Shown here: in pieces, positions 39,697-48,300 of the stretch
Position numbering within the stretch: position 1 is the stretch's first letter
Layout: every line of letters begins with the position of its first letter
NCBI RefSeq assembly: GCF_042477335.2
Contig: NC_091255.1
Location: 48,090,501 to 48,154,500 of the forward strand
Direction of reading: 5' to 3'
Length of the DNA: 64,000 nucleotides
From: Ovis canadensis
Lineage: Eukaryota; Chordata; Mammalia; Artiodactyla; Bovidae
Made by a program: the position numbers and the translations under genes
The notes under the pieces: model-generated
What the model was told of the DNA's origin: nothing
Seen by the model: the letters and a program-made list of their open reading frames with translations, nothing else
The model's database searches: none

Positions 39697-39905
39697 GACT
39701 TCCTTGGTGGTAGAGGGTTCAGAATCCTTGTGCCAATGCAGGCGACATGAGTCATGCCTCAGGGCAACTAAGCCCCAGCGGCACAAGCTTGCGCATTGCA
39801 ACGAAGAGTAGTCCCCAGTCTCCACAACTAGAGAAAGCCCACACCCAGCAACAAAGTGCAGCCAAAAATAAATAAATAATTTTAAAATATATTATTAAAA
39901 AAAAA
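39697..39905 (+). mobile_element. CHR-type SINE
   Basis: 'tggacttccttggtggtagagggttcagaatcc' head, 'cacaactagagaaagcccacacccagcaac' body and long A/T-rich tail. Confidence 0.85.
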
Positions 39906-40121
39906 AGGAGGCGGTAACTTTGAAACATGAACCGAATACCTTTCCAACGTGAGACTTCCTGATGGTGAGAACTCTCAGGAATACAAGACTGGGGACTCAA
40001 AGATAGGTCTGTGCATCTTCAAACTCTAGGGGGCTGCTGTTCAGTATGATGCCTTGTGGAGTTGCGCACCTGGAAGCCTCAGAAACAGTTTGTTGGGAAA
40101 GGAAATCACCCTGCTACTACT

Positions 40122-40340
40122 GGCTTATAATTGTAGCTCAGCTGGTAAAGAGTCCACCTGCAATGCAGGAGACCCCACTTCGGTTCCTGGGTCAGGAAGA
40201 GTCCCTGCCTGGAGAAGGGAACAGCTATCCACTCCAGTATTCTGGCCTGGAGAATTCCATGGACAGAGGAGCCAAGCAGTCTACCGTCCCTGGGGTCTCA
40301 AAGAGTCAGGCACGACTGAGCAACTTTCACTTACTACTAA
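40122..40340 (+). mobile_element. Bov-tA SINE
   Basis: 'gtagctcagctggtaaagagtccacctgcaatgcaggag' is the tRNA-like head; it ends 'gtcaggcacgactgagcaactttcactt'. The tRNA resemblance belongs to the SINE. Confidence 0.9.
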
Positions 40341-40664
40341 AAGGTAGGTTCAGTGAATGGATGAGGGACACTCTTCTCAGCCCCTCTTCCTCTGACAGAG
40401 CAGTAGGCTTTACACTCTAACTCTTCAGGTAAGAACATTGCCTGGGATAAAAGACAAAACAAAAAAAATTTTGATTATCGGAGAAAGACAGTGAATTATT
40501 CCTTAGCAATTTTTACAGAAAAAAAATTAGTTACTTCCTTGGCTTAGGGTAAGGAATAACTCCAAGGGTATTACTAGGATCGAGTTATGCCATGCCTAGA
40601 CAATGACAGAGCTGTTTGGATGTGAAAAAAAATCCACCTTAAAAAAATATATCATGCTTTGGGA

Positions 40665-40750
40665 CTTCTCTGGCAGTCCAGCTAAGGCTTCCATTATAGC
40701 ACACACGGGTTCAGTCACTCGAGGGGGAATTAAGATACTGCATGCCTGTG
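40665..40750 (+). mobile_element. CHR-type SINE fragment
   Basis: 'gggacttctctggcagtccagctaaggcttcc' matches the head of the element; the 3' part is missing or strongly diverged. Confidence 0.6.
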
Positions 40751-41214
40751 GTGCCGTCCCCCTCCCCAAACCAGCTCCTGGTGGTCTCCTCTGAGGGCCC
40801 ACACCAGTCTCCGCCTTTTCTACTTCCATCCTCTGTAACAACCACCTCCCACCGCCTACTCTTTCCTTCCCCACTGCCACTCCCTCATCCTGCTCCACCC
40901 AGACCAGGGCCACGCCCTGCCTCCTGACCCTTCCTGACCCTGCCGAGTCCCTGCCTCTGGCCTTCTTGGTATCTTGCTCTGTCCAACCTTGGAGGGTCCC
41001 ATGGTGGGGATCTTCTGGCTTTGAATCCAACTTTGGGCAGTGGGTGAGTCTTGAAGTCTTAGGGGTCTCAACAGGGATCTTGGGGACTCAAAGTTTCTTT
41101 GGCCCCCATTGGCAGGAATGTTCCCATCCCCTTTTCTCCTTCGGTCTGGCTTCATAGGAGAAGAATGTAGGTACAGGATCCGGGGCCAGATGCCTGGAGG
41201 AACCCAGCTCGTGT

Positions 41215-41263
41215 GGGGGGTTGGGGGGTGGGGTGGGGTGGGGTGGGGTGGGGGCGGGGAGGG
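41215..41263 (+). other. G-rich tract with G-quadruplex potential
   Basis: Successive runs of four to six guanines separated by single T or C bases, more than enough for a four-stranded fold with one-base loops. Confidence 0.7.
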
Positions 41264-42122
41264 TGGCATACTCTTTGGTTTTCCTTCTCCCTTCCTCTGA
41301 GGAGGGGCTGCCAGAATCACAAAGCCTGGATAGTTAGGGTCGCATGAGGTCAGGCCACATCTTTGGAGCCCTGTCTCTGCTCTCTGAAACGCCCTTATCT
41401 GTTTACACCAAACACAGTAGTGGGAGGTGGGGGCAGCAGGCCAGGGCTGACTGTGCACAGAGACAACAGGGGCTGAGCCTGAGGAAGGGGGCCGTCCGTA
41501 AACACAGTCTCCCCCAGCCCCAGGGCAGAGGAGAGGCAGCTCGACCAGCCCAGCTGGACCTCCTCTCCTTCTACCTCCCTGAGGAGGGGGCACTCCCAGG
41601 CCCACCCCCTCCTCACAGGTGTGCTCTCCCTCCCATCAGCACCCCCTGAGCTGTTTCCACAGCAAGCTGAACTATATTCTGTAAACTCCAGTCCCCTAGC
41701 TAGGCAGCCCCCAGTGACAGGACAGGTGTTGGGCCATCACTGCCCCTATATGGGGGGAGGCTGGGGGGAGGCCAGGGGGAGCAAAGGCCCTTTGTAGGTC
41801 CACGTGATGCAGTGTGTCTGTTTCTCTTGTCCCCTGTAGCGTCCTGTGAGGGGTCCAGGCAGTGGGTCTCCAGGAATCAATTTGGCTTATGTATCTGGAG
41901 CTAATCTCTTAGCCCCAGGGTGCCCCTCATGGTTCCTGGGCCTCTTGGGGAACGGTGAAGGTGGGGTTAGTGGATATCCATCCCTGTGACTGGTTTTGCT
42001 GCAAAACTGTCTCCCCTTTGAGTTAATGATTGGTGGGGAGCCCTAGGGACATCATTTCCCGATTCCCTCCCAGCTTGGGCTACGTAACAGGTCCTGAGTT
42101 TCCTGGAGCCCTGGTTGCTCAG

Positions 42123-42180
42123 CCAATAAGGGGTCGAAGCCTTGCCCCACCCTTCTGTGTGTCCCTGCCTGTGTATAAAG
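42123..42180 (+). promoter_or_regulatory. CCAAT and TATA boxes of the CP2-like gene
   Basis: CCAAT at 42123-42127 and TATAAAG at 42174-42180 stand 50 bases apart. Transcription would start near 42204-42208, about 65 bases ahead of the ATG at 42270. A focused TATA promoter without a CpG island suggests tissue-restricted expression. This is inferred from motifs and spacing. Confidence 0.6.
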
Positions 42181-42269
42181 CCTGGGGCCCCAGGTGGATG
42201 GCTCAAGGGGTTCAGCCCTACCCTGTGCTGAGCTCTCTGCGACACAGCTGGTCCTGCTCACTCTCCAAG

Positions 42270-42352
42270 ATGCTATTTTGGCACAACCAGCCGGAGCACC
42301 TGTGGCCGAGCCCTGGGGAGCTGTACCCTGGGCCACCAAGCAGCTTGCTCAG
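42270..42352 (+). CDS. CP2-like exon 1
   Basis: Encodes [10 protein letters not shown] through PSSLL plus two bases of an arginine. The start matches the TFCP2L1-type N-terminus. The donor is CAG|GTAAGG. Confidence 0.8.
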
Positions 42353-45310
42353 GTAAGGGCCAGAACCCCTCCCTCCAGTCCTCAGGAAGGCCCTGATCCG
42401 AGTTGTGATAGGCACGGTAGGGCCATCTGTTTCACGCTGGAGATTATGTCCCTCCAGCCCTCAGGAAGGCCCTGTCTGAGTTGTGATGGGCACGGTAGGG
42501 CCATCTGTTTCACGCTGGAGATGATGTCCCTCCAGCCCTCAGGAAGGCCCTGTCTGAGTTGTGATGGGCATGGTAGGGCCACCTGTTTCAAGCTGGAGAT
42601 TATGTCCCTCCAGCCCTCAGGAAGGCCCTGTCTGAGTTGTGATGGGCACGGTAGGGCCATCTGTTTCACGCTGGAGATGATGTCCCTCCAGCCCTCAGGA
42701 AGGCCCTGTCTGAGTTGTGATGGGCACGGTAGGGCCACCTGTTTCACGCTGGAGATGATGGGCTTCCTGCTCTTGGGGGGTGGTTGGTCAGTGCGTGCAC
42801 GCTCAGTCATATCCAACTCTTTGCGAACCCACTGGGAAATGGTCAAATGTACCTGGAATTTAGTGGGTCCCAGGACATCTCGAAACACCCTAACCACCCA
42901 CCCGCTCAGGACACATGTTGGGCGGTCACTGGCAGTCAGGCAGGCCTTGCGGTTGCAAATAAGTAATTGATGGCAGATGTTTGCAAATATTGTCGTGTTG
43001 GGGATTTGCACCTTAAGGGAGGTCTGCTGGAGGCCAGAGGAGCTGAATGGGGACCCCTTAGGCCCTGGCTGCTGCAGGGGTACCTGCTTCAGCAAATTGT
43101 AGGCTCCCTGGAAGGAGAATCTGGCAGGAAGAGTCAAAGCCTCTTGGAGGAGGGGGTGGACAGGGCAGAAGCCAGCTGTGCCTTCCTCTCCCTGGCAGGG
43201 AGGCCTTGCCCTTACCCTACCTGAAGCAGGAAGAGCTGGCCAACATCCTCCGAGTGGAGCAGCCCTGCCCCGCGTTACAGTACGTGCTCTGCGCGGCCAC
43301 CTCGCCGGTCGTGAAGCAGCAGGAGGAGACCCTCACCTACCTGAACCAGGGTGCGCTGGGCCTGGGCATGGAGAGGGGCTAGCGGGGTGCTAGTGGGAGG
43401 CTGGACCCGGGGTGGGCTGGGGGTGGCAGGCAGCCGCTCTGCCCCTGAGAGGGGTGCCCACTTCCCCTCAATTTCTCCTAGGCCAGTCCTATGAGGTACG
43501 GATGCTTTGCAACCCCAAACTGGTCGATGCCACCCAGGAGCCCCGGCTGCTGAAGGCAAGTGCCTCCACTCCCAGAACTGGCAAAGGCCGGCTGTGACTC
43601 TCCCTCTGGCAGGAAGCCAGTGTCATAACAGTGATGTCATTCTCAAGTAGAACCCTCTCGCGTCCACCTTTTCATTTGACCTTCACAACAGCTCAGTGGT
43701 GGCGGGAATTGTTGAGGAAACAGGCACAGTGAGGTGAAGTATTTTCTCAAGGACACAGAGCCAGTAAGTAGCAGAACCAGGATTTAGAAATATATTTACA
43801 TAGCATTATTCACACACACGATTCCATCTCTCAGGGAAAAAAAAAAAGTTTTTATTTAGCTCCCATTCTTTGCCAGAAACTGTTCTATGCACTAGAGATT
43901 CAGAGGTAAAGAGACAGATGTGGCTTCCTTCCTCAGGGGACTTGCGTTCTACTGAGACAAACAGGTCATTGAACAATTTAGATAAGATTACAAGTTGATT
44001 TACAAATCGCAAACTGCTAAGTGCTGCGAAGAAAGAGTGGCTGAGTGCAAAGGGATTAACACCTCCATTTTACAGATGAGGAAACGGAAGCTCTAGGTTA
44101 CTTCCTCAGTTTCACTGCTTGTGGAGTGGCAGGTGGCCTCTGGACGCAGATCTAGTTATTCTAAGTCCTTTTGCCCCCTGCAGGTGGGAGGGAAGGTAAG
44201 GGGGAGGCTGGCAAGGTTGGCCTGTCCCAGAGGTGGGAGCTGGCTCCCAAATGCCCCGGCGCCCTCCTGTGCCCACAGAGCGTGGTGCGGGTGGTTTTCC
44301 ACGACCGGCGCCTGTAGTACAGCGAGCAGCAGCAGCTGGACGGGTGGAGGTGGAGCCGGCCTGGGGACCGCATCCTGGACATAGGTGCCTGGGGAGGGTC
44401 CAGGGCCCTTCAGGGCTGCTGTCTGGCTTAGGGGCCCCTGTGGACGGGAGGTGGCTGAGCCCTGCTCCCTGCCTGCCAATCTGTGCCTGCAGATGTCCCA
44501 CTGTCCATGGGGGTGCTGGAACCTCAAGTGCTGCCCTCACAACTGAACACTGTGGAGTTTTATTGGGACCCAACCAAGAGGACCTCTCTCTTCCTGCAGG
44601 TGAGTCTGAGGCTGGGACAGGAAGGAGGCTGGAAGTCGGATGGGGGTGGCAGCAGCCTATATGGAAAAGAAAAGTGAGCTTGGGTGGAGGTCAGAGGAGG
44701 TAATAAGAATGAATCACTTCCAGAAAGCACCATGAGGAACAAAGGTGGACAAATGTTGATTGAATGTCACCATAGGGAAGGACTTGTTAAACATTAAGGT
44801 GATGGAAGAAATGACAAAACAGGACAGAATTTAGCTTCATAGAAAGTAATGGTCTTCAAAGTATAGGCAAAATTAAAAAGAGATATCAAATGGGAGAAAC
44901 AGTTGCCACATATAACGTATATAATGTTATATTTTAAATACATAAAAAGTTCTCCTATATTAAAAAGTAGATGAAAGCTCAATAGAAAAATGGGCAAAGG
45001 ATATAAGCAATTTATAAAGAAAGATACAAATTGATAATAAATGTAGACAGTTCAAACTCACACAATGTTAATAATGCTAATTAAAACTACATGTATATAT
45101 GCACACACACACACGGCTTCCTTGGTGGTTCAGTGGTAAAGAACCCACCTACCAATGCAGGAGAGATGCCTTCAATCCCTGGGTCAGGAAGATCCCCTGG
45201 AGAAGAAAATGGCAATCTACTCCAGTATTCTAGCCTGGGAAATCCCATGGACAAAGCAATGGCGGGCTACAGTCCATGTGTCACAGAGAGACATGACTTG
45301 GCGATTAAAC

Positions 45311-45357
<47 letters not shown>

Positions 45358-48300
45358 TATACACACTGGCAAAGACTCTTAAAACTATTCTTGGTAAGCT
45401 TTAGAGAAGCAGACAACCTCATGTCCCGAGAATGCAAATTGATGCATCTGTTTTGTAGGTATGTGGGCAAATTTTATTAAATTTAATGTTCATACTCATT
45501 TGCCCAGTAGTTCTACCTCAAGAAATGCAGTGTTGAATAAGTACACAAACATACCTTTAGCCGCTATTCATGCCCCTGCCATTTTTTATATTAAAAGATA
45601 TTAATCAAAATGTCCATCAGATAAGGGTGGACTTTGAAATAGGTGTTTAGTAGTTTATAATGGAAATTGTGTAGCCATTAAAATGATGTTTCGGAAATAT
45701 TTTATGACAAGAGAAACTGCTTTCACATACGTAAAGGCAGAATGCAGACTTGTGTTTAATGTTTGATTTCTGTTTTGCAAAAATAAAAGTGTGTATATAA
45801 AAGTTGTGTTTTTTTCTTGCACAGAGAAAATATAGAAACAATACTTGAATGTTAACAGTACTCTCTCTGAGAGGTGGGGTGATGGAGATGCCCGTATCCT
45901 TTGCACTTTTTCAGTGCTATATTGTACTTAGTTGCTCAGTCCTGACTCTGCGACCTGATGGACTGTGTAGCCTGCCAGGCAAGAATACTGGAGTGGGTTG
46001 CCATGTCCTCCTCCAGGGGATCTTCCCGACCCAGGGATTGAACTAGGGTCTCCTGCATTGCAGGCAGATTCTTTACCAGCTGAGCTACCAGGGAAGCCCC
46101 CCTGCATCTTCTATGTTGAATAGATTTCCTTTTATAATAAAAAGTATTGTCAAAATTCACATATAAGTCCCTTTTTTGAATGTCCTCTGTACTCTAAGCA
46201 CCTGGACGAGGAGCCAGGTGGATATGGCACAATTTCAGTTCCACTACTTCTTGGCATGGACCTTGCCCGGATAATGTAATCTCTACGAGCCTCAGCTTCC
46301 CTACCTGTAAAGTTAGATTCTTTAACTGTTCTTCACAAGATTGCGGGATGGCAATCACAACCACTGTAGTGGTTGTGCAGGTCAGGAAGGCTTCCTAGAG
46401 TAGACTGCTAGGTTTAGCAAATAAAATACAGGACACTCAATTTAGATAAATTTTGAACTGGTACCTACCCTGGAATGAAATGTATGGGCTCAAGTATGAG
46501 CAAAGAGAGCTTTCCCAGTAGAGGACTCTAGAGATAGCTATGCAGGTGTATTGGGGTGATAAGTAGGCTAGATGAGTGGGTCAGTGGGTTCATTGATGGG
46601 AGAAAGAGCAGCCAGGCAGAAAGGCTTGACTCTTTAAGGTGCTTGAATGCCACAGTCAGGGACTTTGCTTCTCCTCTCATAGTCTTAAGGAGCCACTGAA
46701 GGATTTTGGACCAGGTAAAGAACCTAATAAGTTATGCCTTAAGAATAGACACTGGTTGGGGATGGAACGTTGCTGTGGCTGACAGGTAACAGGTTTCAGG
46801 TGAGATCCCTTGAATGTGGGCAGGACCTGGATAGTCACCCTTCTTTCCCATCTCAGGTTCACTGCATCAGCACTGAGTTCACTCCTCGGAAAAAAGGTGG
46901 GGAGAAAGGCGTCCCCTTCCGCCTCCAGATCGACACTTTCAAGCCCAGTGACAAGGAGCTTCCGCTGGAGCACCTGCATTCAGCTGGCTGCCTCGTCAAG
47001 GTGTTTAAGGTACGGGCAGCACGGGGCCCTTTCCCCTCCCTCCCTCCCTCTCAGAGCTGTCACCCTGCCTTGCTGGCTGTGTGGATCTGACTTGGCTTTG
47101 CGGTGGACCCTCACTCAGCCTGCAGGCCCTGAACCTGGGACTGTTTTCTTCTCTGTACACAGACGGATGGGGCTTGGTCTCTTTCTCAGAGCCCTTCCTG
47201 TCAATGAGAAGTGGGCAGGTAAGGAGGGGAACTATGACGTTTCCTTGTCACCCTCCTGCAGCCCAAAGGAGCTGACCAGAAACTGAAAACTGACCGGGAG
47301 AAGATTGAGAAAGAGCCCGTGCATGAGAGAAACAAGTATCAGACAGCCTGTGAGAGCACCGTCTTCATGGAGGTATGTGTGCTGGTCAGTGGGGGCCGGG
47401 GGGAGAAAACATCCTCAGTGTACATGTGGGGAGACTGAGGCTTCAGGTATTGCGGCCGCTGCAGGACCATCAGCACCCCCACATACACACCAGTGAGTCC
47501 CCGTTTCCTGCGAGGACAGACTGTAGTGCCTGCAGTTGACGGTTCCCCGGAGCGACTGTAGTGCCTGCAGTTGACGGTTCCCCGGAGCGGACTCTCACAG
47601 GCTGCCTCTCCTGTGCCCTGCTGCTGCGACCACCCGCCTTTTGCTCCCTCGTCCTGGAGCATCTCCCTTGCTGCTGTAGCTCCTCCAGGAAGCCTTCCCC
47701 GACTCCCCCAGCCAGACCTGAGGCTAGTTTAACTCTCTTCATTGTGTGGAAATTTGATCTACCTGTGAGGGGCTCCTGGGGCGGGGACCAAGTTTGGCCC
47801 GAGGCCTGCCAACAGTCACCACCGCATGCCTGAATGTCCAGGCTAACCTTGCTGTTTGTTTGCCCCGCAGTGTTCACCGTGGCCAGAGCCCATTTCAGGG
47901 GCCCACCCGCCTCCGAGCCCTTTTGCTCTGACCTCTCCCCACTCCTGCAAGCTCCTGTCCCCGGAGAGGTGAGGCAGGATAAACACCTCCTATCAGCCCC
48001 TGGGGTGAGAGTGAAGAGAGAAGCCCTCAACTCAGGAGGCCAGCGAGGGGCAGGCCCAGGGGTGCCACTGAGAGAGCTTCTGGGGAACATGTGGGTGACA
48101 CCAGGACAGGCCTAGGGAACCGTGGGCAGGAGACTGGCCATCCTGCTCTCCCGAGCCAGACTCTCTGCTCCCCCATAGGCTCTGCTCCTCACCATCATTC
48201 GCCTTGGACACCTTGGGGGGCAGCCTAGCTCCTGTGAGTCTTCCCCCACCCCCGACTCTTCCAAAGCCTTCTCAGCAGCTCCCTCTTTTTCCATAATAGG

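Larger units (their letters stand above)
32350..42100. other. Intergenic STAC2 to CP2-like gene
   Basis: The two flanking genes diverge from here. The interval contains at least nine ruminant SINE/BovB insertions, MIRs near 34.0 and 38.9 kb, a 20-base C run at 33199-33218, an X-box at 36.2 kb and a G-rich tract at 41.2 kb. I see no exon with recognisable protein homology. 34.1-36.2 and 40.75-41.2 kb hold nothing I can name. Confidence 0.65.
44830..45925 (+). repeat. Ancient L1/HAL1-like LINE, broken by a Bov-tA insertion
   Basis: 'caatagaaaaatgggcaaaggatataagcaatt' and 'aatgtccatcagataagggtgg..gtagccattaaaatgatg' are recognisable L1/HAL1 3' coding and UTR modules in CP2-like intron 5. A Bov-tA and a microsatellite interrupt it at 45112-45362. 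Confidence 0.7.

Noticed and set aside
40122-40175. tRNA-like sequence with A- and B-box resemblance
   Set aside because: It is the head of a Bov-tA SINE, continuous with the SINE body; no free-standing tRNA gene was seen in the window.
41185-41605. Antisense frame through the G-rich tract
   Set aside because: Open only because the complement is C-rich and codes for a proline/threonine/histidine run; nothing supports translation.
42369-42765. Regular repeats resembling a CRISPR array
   Set aside because: Units are contiguous without spacers and lie in a vertebrate intron.
42194-42970. Open reading frame of about 258 codons with repeated peptide units
   Set aside because: It crosses exon 1 of the CP2-like gene in another frame and then the 78-bp minisatellite. 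The period is a multiple of three, so a stop-free unit stays open by repetition. No homology or conserved start.
42382-43137. Antisense frame of about 251 codons
   Set aside because: Same cause: the stop-free 78-bp units read on the other strand, with no recognisable domain.
44279-44384. Moving a splice site in exon 4 to avoid the in-frame stop
   Set aside because: Similarity to the family continues on both sides of the stop without a gap, and no consensus donor/acceptor pair flanks it. The stop is a real base difference in this sequence.
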